From Sulfitobacter sp. F26169L (GTDB lineage: Bacteria > Pseudomonadota > Alphaproteobacteria > Rhodobacterales > Rhodobacteraceae), in assembly GCF_026410285.1 (NCBI RefSeq), contig NZ_JAPMLP010000010.1, forward strand, positions 1 to 64,000: DNA of 64,000 nucleotides. The letters are read 5' to 3'. Below the pieces are notes generated by a model. It was not told the origin of the DNA. It was given only the letters and a program-made list of their open reading frames with translations, and ran no database searches. A program made the translations under genes and the position numbers. This document shows positions 34,153-42,469 of the stretch, in pieces. Positions within the stretch are counted from its first letter, which is position 1, and every line of letters starts with the position of its first letter.

Positions 34153-34923
34153 TCAGCGGCCTTTGAAAAACGCATCAAGCGCATCACTGTGGGCATCTGT
34201 GGCCTGACAGGTGACGTATTGCTCAAGGTCCATGTAGCTGACTGCATGGTTCAGGGCGTTCGCGGCCTGACCAATGGCATGTTTTGTCATCCGCAGTGGT
34301 GCGCCGGGAATTTCAAGCAGACGGTGGGCCAGCGTTTCGGCTTCTGCCTTTGCTGCACCGGGGGCGGAAATTTCATCTACCATGCCCCAACTTTCGGCTT
34401 TGGCAGCGTCAATATTATCGGCCAGCATCACCAGTTTTCGGGTGCGTGCAGGGCCGACCAGTGCCACCAGCCGCGGCAGGCTTTGCCAACTCATGCTCAT
34501 CCCGTTGAGCAATTCAGGCGCGCCCAGAACTGTTTCCGACGTGGCAACGCGGAAGTCACAGACCACACTGAACGCCAGACCGCCACCGAGGCAATATCCT
34601 TCAATCGCGCAAACGGTCACTGCATCGAGCGCCTCCCATGCGGCGCAGGCACGCGCACCGATGGCGTGTACCGCCAGCCGCTGTTCCGTGCTCAGTTCGC
34701 GATAGCCTTTCACTTCGTCCTGCTTGAGGTTCATCCCCGCAGAAAAGTGGCTGTCCGAACCGCAGACAACAACCGCACGAATGGCCGGATCGCTCTGGAT
34801 TTCGTTGGCCACGGCCCAGAGTTCGTGCAGCATGGCATATGACATCAGATTGTACTTTCCCGCACCCTTCAGGCGCACAATCGCCAGATCGGGTTGCGGG
34901 CGGCTCAGGTCGATATGGTCCAT
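34153..34923 (-). CDS. Crotonase-family enoyl-CoA hydratase/isomerase
   Basis: Crotonase-fold protein, 256 residues. The oxyanion-hole segments are HFSAGMNL and EGYCLGGGLAFSVVCD. One catalytic glutamate is present (GAPELLNG), but the position of the other hydratase glutamate holds alanine (GGGLAF), so isomerase, hydrolase or another crotonase reaction is as likely as hydration. The ATG at 34923 gives the normal family length; the upstream extension to 35064 overlaps the ligase gene. It lies between the acyl-CoA ligase and the MaoC-like gene. Confidence 0.83.
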   Translation of the reverse strand: MDHIDLSRPQPDLAIVRLKGAGKYNLMSYAMLHELWAVANEIQSDPAIRAVVVCGSDSHFSAGMNLKQDEVKGYRELSTEQRLAVHAIGARACAAWEALDAVTVCAIEGYCLGGGLAFSVVCDFRVATSETVLGAPELLNGMSMSWQSLPRLVALVGPARTRKLVMLADNIDAAKAESWGMVDEISAPGAAKAEAETLAHRLLEIPGAPLRMTKHAIGQAANALNHAVSYMDLEQYVTCQATDAHSDALDAFFKGR

Positions 34924-34949
34924 TGTCAAATCCTTGTATCGCGGGTGGC

Positions 34950-36599
34950 TCAGGCAAATTGTTCGGTTTTGGTAAACCTGTCGCGCAGCTTGTTTTTGAG
35001 AACCTTGCCTGTCGGGCCAAGGTCGATGAAGTCTACAAAATGCACTTCGTCGGGCATCCACCATTTTGCGATTTTACCGTCGAGGAATGACAACAGATCA
35101 TCCTTGGTGATTTTCGCGCCCGGTTTCGCGATCACAACCAGAACAGGCCGTTCGCTCCACTTGGGGTGGGGGATGCCAATGCAGGCCGCCTGATGAACAT
35201 CAGGGTGAAGTTGCGCGATGTTTTCCACCTCGATCGAGCTGATCCATTCGCCCCCCGATTTGATGATGTCCTTGCTGCGGTCCGTAATCTTTATGTAGCC
35301 TTGCGGGGTGATCGTGACCACGTCACCTGTGGGCAGCCAGCCGTCTTGCAGCGCGCTGCCTTCGGGGTGTTTGAAGTACGAGTCAATCACCCACGGGCCT
35401 TTGACAAACAGATTGCCCGTTGTTTTCCCGTCCCACGGCAATTCGACACCCTGATCATCAAGCAGCAGCATATCGACACCGAAAACCGGATGGCCCTGCG
35501 TTTCGCGCAGCTTCTGGATTTCCGCTTCGGGCAGGTCGGCGTGACGTGCCTGCAAGGTGCAGATCGTACCCATTGGCGACATCTCGGTCATGCCCCAAGC
35601 GTGGATCACATCCACCCCGTGGGTGTGGCGGAACGTATTCATCATGGCTGTCGGGCAGGCCGATCCGCCAATGTTCATCCGTTTGAATGTGGTGAAGCCC
35701 AGATTGTGCGCTTTTACATAGTCCAGCAGCCCGTTCCAGACTGTCGGCACACCAGCCGAGAACGTCACACCCTCGCCGTCAATCAATTCATAGAGCGATT
35801 TTCCGTCCATCATCGGCCCGGGCAGTACCAGCTTTGCCCCTGCCAGCGCAGAGGCATAGGGCAGACCCCACGCGTTGGAGTGATACATCGGAACAACAGG
35901 CATGATCACATCACGCGAGGATATGTTGAACGCGTCCGGCATCACCTCGGCGTAGGAATGGATCATCGTCGAGCGGTGCGAGTACAGCGCGCCCTTCGGA
36001 TTGCCCGTGGTGCCCGACGTATAGCACAGCGTCGAGGCGGCGTTTTCGTCAAATTCCGGCCACTGGTACGTGTCCGGTTGCGCGGCTATGAACTCATCAT
36101 AACAGAGCAGGTTTTTGATGCTGGTCTGCGCAGGCATCTCTGATGGTGCGCACATTGCGACAAAGGTTTTTGCATCCGGGCATTCTGCCGCAATCGCTTC
36201 GGCCTGATCCAGAAATGTCAGATCAAACAGCACACATTTCGCCTCGGCATGGCCGGCGATATAGGCGATCTGGTCGTTGTGCAGGCGCGGGTTGATGGTG
36301 TTCAACACCAGTCCCGATCCCGGAATGGCAAAATATGCCTCAAGATGGCGATAGTTGTTCCAGCCCAGCGTTGCGACCCTGTCGCCAATCACCAGCCCCA
36401 GACCCGCCAGCGCATTGGCAAGCTGTTGCGCGCGCGTGTGGCAATCGCCGTATGTGTAGCGGTGGATACTTCCATCCTCCAGACGCGACACGATTTCAAC
36501 ATCGCCGAAATACCGCGCGGCGTTTTTGATCAGGCTGGAAATCAGCAAGGGGCGGTTCATTGTCCGTCCCGATATTGGACTTTGCATATACTCAGACAT
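34950..36599 (-). CDS. AMP-forming medium/long-chain acyl-CoA ligase
   Basis: ANL-superfamily ligase, 549 residues. It has YTSGTTGNPKGALYSHR, HAWGMTEMSP, WLPTGDVVTI and the C-terminal TGKVLKNKLRDRF with the catalytic lysine. The opening QSPISGRTMNRPLLISSLI is typical of medium-chain fatty acid ligases and of the DmdB group that activates methylmercaptopropionate in marine alphaproteobacteria. Which acid it uses here is not decided. The ATG at 36599 follows GGGAG; the longer frame to 36728 overlaps the aldehyde dehydrogenase gene. Confidence 0.88.
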   Translation of the reverse strand: MSEYMQSPISGRTMNRPLLISSLIKNAARYFGDVEIVSRLEDGSIHRYTYGDCHTRAQQLANALAGLGLVIGDRVATLGWNNYRHLEAYFAIPGSGLVLNTINPRLHNDQIAYIAGHAEAKCVLFDLTFLDQAEAIAAECPDAKTFVAMCAPSEMPAQTSIKNLLCYDEFIAAQPDTYQWPEFDENAASTLCYTSGTTGNPKGALYSHRSTMIHSYAEVMPDAFNISSRDVIMPVVPMYHSNAWGLPYASALAGAKLVLPGPMMDGKSLYELIDGEGVTFSAGVPTVWNGLLDYVKAHNLGFTTFKRMNIGGSACPTAMMNTFRHTHGVDVIHAWGMTEMSPMGTICTLQARHADLPEAEIQKLRETQGHPVFGVDMLLLDDQGVELPWDGKTTGNLFVKGPWVIDSYFKHPEGSALQDGWLPTGDVVTITPQGYIKITDRSKDIIKSGGEWISSIEVENIAQLHPDVHQAACIGIPHPKWSERPVLVVIAKPGAKITKDDLLSFLDGKIAKWWMPDEVHFVDFIDLGPTGKVLKNKLRDRFTKTEQFA

Positions 36600-36624
36600 T
36601 TTCAGGCTCCCGTTACTGTTGTGG

Positions 36625-36657
36625 TTGCGGCAGGGCGCGGGGAGCGCCCTGCCGCAA
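36625..36657. terminator. Strong hairpin between aldehyde dehydrogenase and acyl-CoA ligase genes
   Basis: TTGCGGCAGGGCGC/GCGCCCTGCCGCAA, a perfect 14-bp stem with a five-base GC-rich loop, in the 79-bp gap within the minus-strand operon. No T-run follows on either strand. It may attenuate the last three genes or act as a processing and stability element. Confidence 0.6.
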
Positions 36658-36678
36658 TTGTCAGCGTCGCTAGGTCGA

Positions 36679-38118
36679 TCAGTCGTTTGACCAACCGGAT
36701 ACAGCTTTGACTTCGCAGAAGTCCTCAATGCCCCATGCGCCGCCTTCGCGGCCGTTGCCCGACTGCTTCATCCCGCCAAAGGGCGATCCCGCGCCGCGGG
36801 CCTCGCCGTTCATTTCCACCATGCCCGAGCGCAGTTGCTGGGCAAGGCGGTTACGCCGTGCACCGTCCTGGGTCTGGACGTAGTTGGTCAGGCCGTAGAC
36901 CGTATCATTCGCAATCTTGACGGCCTGTTCTTCATTGTCGAACTTCATGATCGACAGAACAGGGCCAAAGATTTCCTCGCGCGCGATCGTCATATCGGGT
37001 GTCACATCGGCAAAGACCGTCGGCTTGACGTAGTAGCCGCGGTTCAACCCTTCGGGGCGCCCCGTGCCACCAGCCACCAGACGCGCACCTTCGTCGATGC
37101 CCTTCTGGATCAGATCCTGAATTTTGCCCCACTGGGTTTCGTTTACGACGGGGCCGATGTGACGGCCTTCTTCGCTAGCAGGGCCAACGGTGATGCCAGA
37201 GGCGATTTCACCCGCACTCTCGACGGCGGCGTCATAGGCGCTTGCCTCGACCATCATGCGGGTCGGAGCGTTACAGCTCTGGCCCGAGTTGTTCATCATA
37301 GACAACACGCCGCGTTTAACTGCTTTTTCATCCGCATCGGCAAAGATCAGGTTTGCACCCTTGCCACCCAGTTCAAGGTGAACCTTCTTCAGCGTATCGG
37401 CAGCGTTTTTGGAAATTGCGATGCCTGCGCGGGTAGAGCCGGTGAAGCTGACCATATCCACATCCTTGTGGCCGGTCAGGGCCGTGCCAACACCTTCGCC
37501 GTTACCGTTGACAAGGTTGAACACGCCGGCAGGGAAACCTGCCTCATCCATCATCTCGGCAAACAGCACCGCGCTCAGCGGGCTTTCCTCGGAAGGCTTG
37601 AGAACCATCGTGCAACCAGCAACCACAGCAGCGCCGACTTTCAGCGTCACCTGGTTCATCGGCCAGTTCCATGGCGTAATCATCGCAACAACGCCGACCG
37701 CTTCGTGAATGATCCGGTCGTTTGGTGCATGATCGCCCAGCGGTTTAATGAATTCAAAATCCTTCGCCGCCTTGATGAAAGTTTTGATGTGGCTATAGCC
37801 CGCGCCCCACTGGGAGGATCGTGCCAGCGTGATCGGCGCACCCATTTCGGTGCTGATCGCCTGCGCCATATCTTCGGAGCGTGCCTTGTAGATCTCCGCA
37901 AGCTTTTCCAGCAGCGCAATACGCTCCTGCGGTGGGGTCGCCATCCAGCCGGGCAGCGCCTTTTTTGCCGCAGCTACAGCCGCGTCCACATCGGCCTGTC
38001 CGCCCAGCGAAATCACCGCGAACGGTTCTTCGTTGGATGGATTGATGACGTTGTGGTCGTCTGCCTGCTGCGGTGCGACCCATTTTCCGTCAATATAGAA
38101 ATCACGTTTCTCGATCAT
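36679..38118 (-). CDS. Aldehyde dehydrogenase
   Basis: Aldehyde dehydrogenase superfamily enzyme, 479 residues. Key elements are ITPWNWPMNQ, FTGSTRAGIAIS, HLELGGKGANLIF (catalytic glutamate) and NNSGQSCNAPTRMM (catalytic cysteine). The C-terminal FGGMKQSGNGREGG is common in NAD-dependent aldehyde dehydrogenases acting on aliphatic or aromatic aldehydes. In this operon it probably supplies the acid that the neighbouring ligase activates. GGAGAT precedes the ATG, and the 74-bp upstream gap may hold an extra promoter. Confidence 0.92.
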   Translation of the reverse strand: MIEKRDFYIDGKWVAPQQADDHNVINPSNEEPFAVISLGGQADVDAAVAAAKKALPGWMATPPQERIALLEKLAEIYKARSEDMAQAISTEMGAPITLARSSQWGAGYSHIKTFIKAAKDFEFIKPLGDHAPNDRIIHEAVGVVAMITPWNWPMNQVTLKVGAAVVAGCTMVLKPSEESPLSAVLFAEMMDEAGFPAGVFNLVNGNGEGVGTALTGHKDVDMVSFTGSTRAGIAISKNAADTLKKVHLELGGKGANLIFADADEKAVKRGVLSMMNNSGQSCNAPTRMMVEASAYDAAVESAGEIASGITVGPASEEGRHIGPVVNETQWGKIQDLIQKGIDEGARLVAGGTGRPEGLNRGYYVKPTVFADVTPDMTIAREEIFGPVLSIMKFDNEEQAVKIANDTVYGLTNYVQTQDGARRNRLAQQLRSGMVEMNGEARGAGSPFGGMKQSGNGREGGAWGIEDFCEVKAVSGWSND

Positions 38119-38192
38119 GGTAGTATCTCCGTATTGGTGCGTAGTTTATTTCATCGTGTTGTTGATATAGTATCTGATGGTCTTGACTACAC

Positions 38193-39005
38193 TCATTTGC
38201 CTGAAAAATTCGGTGGTCGCTTTTCCTGAAAATGCGCAACGCCTTCGGTGAAATCTTCACTTTGGATGCTAAGGAACATTTCCTCGTTCGCTTGGGTTAT
38301 CGCTTCGCCGAGTGTCTGATAAGGGGCTTCCCACAATTGCCGCTTCATGATGCGAACGGAGCGTGGCGATACCTGCTGTGACAGTTTGTTCGCCAGCGCG
38401 CGGGCTTCCTCCATCAGGGCATCAGGTTCGACCACTTGGTGGACAAGACCCATCGAAAGGGCTTCGTCGGCTTTTACCTTGCGCGAGGTCAGCAGCATAT
38501 CCATCGCGTGGGCATGGCCGACAACGCGCGGCAAAATCCAACTGATCCCGTGTTCGGCAATCAGGCCCCGCATGACAAACGCGGTTACAAAAGCCGCCTT
38601 TTCAGACGCGATGCGGAAATCACTGTACAGCGCGAAGATCAGGCCAAGACCCGCCGCCGCGCCGTTGATCGCCGAGATCACCGGCTTTGATACGCCGGGG
38701 AAATAGGAATACCGCGCCTGATAATCCGCACGGCGGTTCATGTCATACGGGCGCATCCACTCGCGCGCGCTGATGTCATCGGGCGGCAGCACTTCCAGTT
38801 CGTCCATGTCCATACCGGCACAGAAGGCACGGCCGTTTCCGGTGAGGATGATCGCGCGCACGTTGTCATCCAGATCGGCGGCGCGCATGGCTTCATACAG
38901 CTCGCCCTCCAGCACCTTGGTCAAGGCGTTCATCCGGTCGGGCCGGTTGAAAGTGATGATGGCGGTGTGTCCGTCTACTTCGTAGGTGATCTCTTTATAG
39001 CTCAT
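38193..39005 (-). CDS. Crotonase-family enoyl-CoA hydratase/isomerase
   Basis: Crotonase-fold enzyme, 270 residues. Oxyanion-hole segments are AFCAGMDMDE and NGAAAGLGLIFALYSD. The first hydratase glutamate position holds isoleucine. The second motif reads VMRGLIAEHGISWILPRVVG, a glutamate shifted into the AEHG turn, as in many uncharacterised catabolic crotonases. The exact reaction is therefore open. The start follows GGAGAG. It is between the thiolase and aldehyde dehydrogenase genes. Confidence 0.85.
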   Translation of the reverse strand: MSYKEITYEVDGHTAIITFNRPDRMNALTKVLEGELYEAMRAADLDDNVRAIILTGNGRAFCAGMDMDELEVLPPDDISAREWMRPYDMNRRADYQARYSYFPGVSKPVISAINGAAAGLGLIFALYSDFRIASEKAAFVTAFVMRGLIAEHGISWILPRVVGHAHAMDMLLTSRKVKADEALSMGLVHQVVEPDALMEEARALANKLSQQVSPRSVRIMKRQLWEAPYQTLGEAITQANEEMFLSIQSEDFTEGVAHFQEKRPPNFSGK

Positions 39006-39039
39006 CGTATCTCTCCAAATTTCTGTCTCTAATCGGGCT

Positions 39040-40224
39040 TCAGCACACTTCGAACAGTGCCGCAGCACCCTGACCGCCGCCGACACACATCGACACCACC
39101 GCATATTGCGCGCCGCGCCGCTTGCCCTCGATCAGGGCGTGGCCGACCGAACGCGCGCCTGTCATGCCGTATGGGTGGCCGATGGAAATGGCACCGCCGT
39201 TGATGTTGAACAACTCAGGGTCGATGCCTAGATGGTCGCGACAATAAAGCGCTTGCACGGCGAAAGCTTCGTTCAGCTCCCACACGCCAATGTCCGAGAT
39301 TTTCAGCCCGTGCTGCTTGAGCAGTTTGGGAATGGCATAGATCGGGCCGATGCCCATTTCTTCGGGCGCGTTGCCCACAACCATCATGCCACGATAAATG
39401 CCAAGCGGCTCCAGACCGCGCTGGGCCGCGATGCCTCTTTCCATCAGAATACAGGCAGAGGCCCCATCGGAAAGCTGGCTGGCGTTCCCCGCTGTCACAA
39501 CACCGCCGTCGATCACAGGCTTCAGCGATGCCAGCGTATCGAGGGTGGTTGACGGGCGGTTGCCTTCATCCTGTGAAAGCGTCACTTCTTCATAGCTCAC
39601 CTCGCCGGTTTCGCGGTTTTGCACAGCTTTTGTCGCGGTGATCGGCACAATTTCATCGTCCATATTGCCCGCTTCCTGGGCAGCGGCGGTGCGTTGCTGT
39701 GACATCAGAGCGTATTCGTCCTGCTGTTCGCGGGTCACGCCGTATTTTTTAGCGACAAATTCGGCCGTTTGCAGCATCGGCATATAGGCATGGGGGGCGT
39801 GGGCGGTTACGTTTGAATCCTGCTCGCGCCCGACCCACGCGAAATATTCGTTCTGCACAGCCGAGATATTTTCCTGACCCCCAGCGGCGACAATATCAAA
39901 CCCGTCGACCATAATTTCGCGCGCGGCATTGGCGATGGCCATCAGGCCCGAGGCGCATTGACGATCCACCGTTTGCGCCGCCACCTGCACCGGCAGGCCC
40001 GCCGCCAGACCCGCATTGCGCGCCAGATTACCGCCGCCCGTACCGGCGCTAAGTGCTGTGCCGACAATCAGATCTTCGATCTCGCCACCGTCAAGCCCCG
40101 CGCGTGACACCGCGTTTTCCAGCGCGTGTGCCATCATGGTTGGCGATTTGATATTGTTGAGCGCGCCGCGATAGGCTTTGCCAATCGGTGTGCGGGCGGT
40201 GGAAACGATAACTGCTTCACGCAT
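39040..40224 (-). CDS. Acetyl-CoA C-acyltransferase (thiolase)
   Basis: Thiolase, 394 residues, cleaving 3-oxoacyl-CoA with CoA to acetyl-CoA and a shortened acyl-CoA. The nucleophilic cysteine is in VDRQCASGLMAI, the catalytic histidine in GGAISIGHPYGMTGAR and the second cysteine in SMCVGGGQGAA. The ATG at 40224 overlaps the end of the FadB-like gene by eight bases, the usual coupling of the two beta-oxidation subunits; the extension to 40359 lies inside that gene. Confidence 0.93.
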   Translation of the reverse strand: MREAVIVSTARTPIGKAYRGALNNIKSPTMMAHALENAVSRAGLDGGEIEDLIVGTALSAGTGGGNLARNAGLAAGLPVQVAAQTVDRQCASGLMAIANAAREIMVDGFDIVAAGGQENISAVQNEYFAWVGREQDSNVTAHAPHAYMPMLQTAEFVAKKYGVTREQQDEYALMSQQRTAAAQEAGNMDDEIVPITATKAVQNRETGEVSYEEVTLSQDEGNRPSTTLDTLASLKPVIDGGVVTAGNASQLSDGASACILMERGIAAQRGLEPLGIYRGMMVVGNAPEEMGIGPIYAIPKLLKQHGLKISDIGVWELNEAFAVQALYCRDHLGIDPELFNINGGAISIGHPYGMTGARSVGHALIEGKRRGAQYAVVSMCVGGGQGAAALFEVC

Positions 40225-42346
40225 TAGATTTCTCCGTTGGGTTTGATGTCTCTTCGTCAGCCCTGCGCGACAGCAGCGGGGCGGGAGTGAAAAATTCGAA
40301 ACGGTCCTGCGTCTGCTTGCCCAGTTCGACAAGACGGTCACGCAGTTTTGCCAGACCAATGGTTTCGGCCAGATGCATCGGCCCCCCTGTCAGCGGCGGC
40401 CAGCCGTAACCGGCGGTCCAGACCACATCGATATCGCCTTCGCGGTAGGCGATACCCTCTTCCATGATCTTGAAGCCTTCGTTGATCAGCGGATACAGCA
40501 GCCGGTCGCAAATCTCGGCGTCGGTGATGTCGTTGCGGCGGCGGATGCCGAATTTGGCGGCCAGATCAGCGGCGATCCGGTTTACCTCGGGGTCTTCGAC
40601 GGGTGTGCGTCCGTCATATTTGTAATACCCTTTGCCTGCCTTCTGGCCGTTGCGCCCCAGCGCACCCAATTCGCGCACCAGCGCGCGGTAGGACGGTGTA
40701 TCGGGCAGCGCGCCCTCGGCCTCGCGACCGTCGAGCACAAAAGCGTTCACATCAATGCCCGCCATATCCATCATCCGGCAGGGGCCCATCGCCATGCCGA
40801 ACCCTTCCAGCGCAGCGTCCAGTTGGGCGGGAGTGGCCCCTTCCATCAGCAGATAGTCCATCTCGCGCAGGTAGCTTTCCAGCATCCGGTTGCCGATGAA
40901 GCCATAGCAAACACCAGACACTACCGCGACCTTGTTAATCCGGCGCGCCAGCTGCATCACCGTGGCCAGCACATCAGGCGCGGTTTTTGCACCGCGCACA
41001 ACCTCAAGCAGGCGCATGATATGGGCGGGGCTGAAAAAGTGCATGCCCAGCACATCCGCCGGACGCCCTGTCGCTTCTGCAATGATGTCTACATCCAGCG
41101 TGGAGGTATTGGTTGCGATGATCGCGCCCTCCTTGCAGACCTCGCCCAGCGTGGCGCAGACATCCTGTTTGATCTTCATATTCTCGAACACCGCTTCAAT
41201 GACCAGATCCCGGTCGGCCATATCGGCGTAATCGGTCGAGCCGTTGAGCAGCGCCATACGCGTATCCATCTGCGCCTGTGTTATGCGGCCTTTTTCAACG
41301 TTGCTGGCATAGGTGCTGCGAATTTTCTCTATCCCGCGGTCCAGCGCATCCTGCGCGATTTCCAACAGGGTGACCGGCATGCCCGCGTTAAGAAAGTTCA
41401 TCGCGATGCCGCCGCCCATGGTGCCTGCACCGATGATTCCCACGCGCTCGATCTGGCGAAGGGGCAAGTCTTTTTCCAAATTTGGAATTTTGACAGCGGC
41501 CTTTTCGGCAAAGAACAAATGGCGCAGCGCCTTTGACTGTGTGCCGTTCATCAGATCCAGAAACTCTTTGCGCTCGAATTTCAGGCCCTCTTCGAAATCC
41601 TTACCCGAGGCGGCAAATTCGATGCAGCGCGCGATCGCTTTTGGAGCCTGCGCATCCGGGGCGCGGCGCAGCACCTTTTCCAGCGCGGCTGCAATAGTTT
41701 CGGCGGCGGTGTCCGCGCCCTTCACCGGCAATGCTTTTGCGGTGGGCAATCCTTCTCCGCGCCCTGTGGCATCCAGCGCCAGCGCAATCGCGTCTTCCAG
41801 TAAATCGCCCTGCGCTACGGCGTCAATCAACCCGTATTCTTGTGCGTCTTTCGCGCCAATCATCCGCCCGCTCAGGATTAGGTCCAGCGCCACAGCGACA
41901 CCTGCCAGACGCGGGGTTCGCTGTGTTCCGCCCGCACCGGGCAGAACGCCCAGCGTCACCTCGGGGAACCCGATTTTAGCGTCTTTGGTGGCAATGCGGA
42001 AATGACACCCGAGTGCCAGTTCCATGCCACCGCCAAGCGCATGACCGTGGATCGCGGCCACCACCGGCTTGGCCATCGATTCCATAAAGGCGCAGATGTT
42101 GTTCACGTCCGGTTCGGTTACCTCACCCGAGCCAAATTCGTTAATATCCGCACCGCCGCAGAACATCTTGCCCGCGCCTGTAATGACCACGGCACCAACA
42201 CCGTCATCCGCATGTGCGCGGTGAAGACCATCGTTGATTCCCGCGCGCAACGCCTGTGACAATCCGTTCACCGGGGGGGCGTTCAGCGTGATAATCGCAA
42301 CGCGGTCCCGCACCTCGTATCCTGCACCTACGTCTGTATCAGCCAT
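40217..42346 (-). CDS. Bifunctional enoyl-CoA hydratase / 3-hydroxyacyl-CoA dehydrogenase (FadB/FadJ-like)
   Basis: Fused beta-oxidation enzyme, 709 residues. The N-terminal crotonase domain (1-190) keeps both hydratase glutamates (LGGGMELALGCHF and GFPEVTLGVLPGAGGTQR). A linker leads to the NAD-binding dehydrogenase domain (about 300-480, VGIIGAGTMGGGIAMNF; catalytic His in GMHFFSPAHIMRLLEV) and two C-terminal helical domains. It performs hydration and oxidation on trans-2-enoyl-CoA. It is the first gene of the minus-strand operon, transcribed from the divergent region with the CTAC-N6-GTAG site, and GGAGGC precedes the ATG. Confidence 0.94.
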   Translation of the reverse strand: MADTDVGAGYEVRDRVAIITLNAPPVNGLSQALRAGINDGLHRAHADDGVGAVVITGAGKMFCGGADINEFGSGEVTEPDVNNICAFMESMAKPVVAAIHGHALGGGMELALGCHFRIATKDAKIGFPEVTLGVLPGAGGTQRTPRLAGVAVALDLILSGRMIGAKDAQEYGLIDAVAQGDLLEDAIALALDATGRGEGLPTAKALPVKGADTAAETIAAALEKVLRRAPDAQAPKAIARCIEFAASGKDFEEGLKFERKEFLDLMNGTQSKALRHLFFAEKAAVKIPNLEKDLPLRQIERVGIIGAGTMGGGIAMNFLNAGMPVTLLEIAQDALDRGIEKIRSTYASNVEKGRITQAQMDTRMALLNGSTDYADMADRDLVIEAVFENMKIKQDVCATLGEVCKEGAIIATNTSTLDVDIIAEATGRPADVLGMHFFSPAHIMRLLEVVRGAKTAPDVLATVMQLARRINKVAVVSGVCYGFIGNRMLESYLREMDYLLMEGATPAQLDAALEGFGMAMGPCRMMDMAGIDVNAFVLDGREAEGALPDTPSYRALVRELGALGRNGQKAGKGYYKYDGRTPVEDPEVNRIAADLAAKFGIRRRNDITDAEICDRLLYPLINEGFKIMEEGIAYREGDIDVVWTAGYGWPPLTGGPMHLAETIGLAKLRDRLVELGKQTQDRFEFFTPAPLLSRRADEETSNPTEKSNA

Positions 42347-42385
42347 GTTTTGCCTCCATCGGAAAATAAAACTTTCAAGTAGATG

Positions 42386-42399
42386 CTACCACGTAGTAG
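42386..42399. promoter_or_regulatory. CTAC-N6-GTAG operator candidate in the divergent beta-oxidation region
   Basis: CTACCACGTAGTAG lies 40 bases from the FadB-like start and 71 from the acyl-CoA synthetase start. It differs at only two positions from the site inside the long palindrome upstream of 30118. One bound dimer could control both divergent operons. Confidence 0.6.
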
Positions 42400-42469
42400 T
42401 AATTGTGTGCAACGGATATTGCTCTGCCCCCGAGGTGTTTGCGAAAACACAAGTAAGAGGACACAAAAC

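Noticed and set aside
33352..34842. 496-codon plus-strand open frame across the MaoC-like and crotonase genes
   Set aside because: It is antisense to two genes with clear active-site motifs and itself shows no domain pattern.
38119..38192. A fifth CTAC-N6-GTAG operator upstream of the aldehyde dehydrogenase
   Set aside because: GTAG-like elements occur there (GTAGTATC, GCGTAGTT), but they are direct repeats and do not form the 14-bp palindrome.
36835..38229. 464-codon plus-strand open frame opposite the aldehyde dehydrogenase
   Set aside because: It mirrors a canonical aldehyde dehydrogenase and runs past its end without a ribosome site or recognisable motif.
40373..41536. 387-codon plus-strand open frame opposite the FadB-like gene
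   Set aside because: Antisense shadow; the minus-strand protein has complete crotonase and dehydrogenase motifs.
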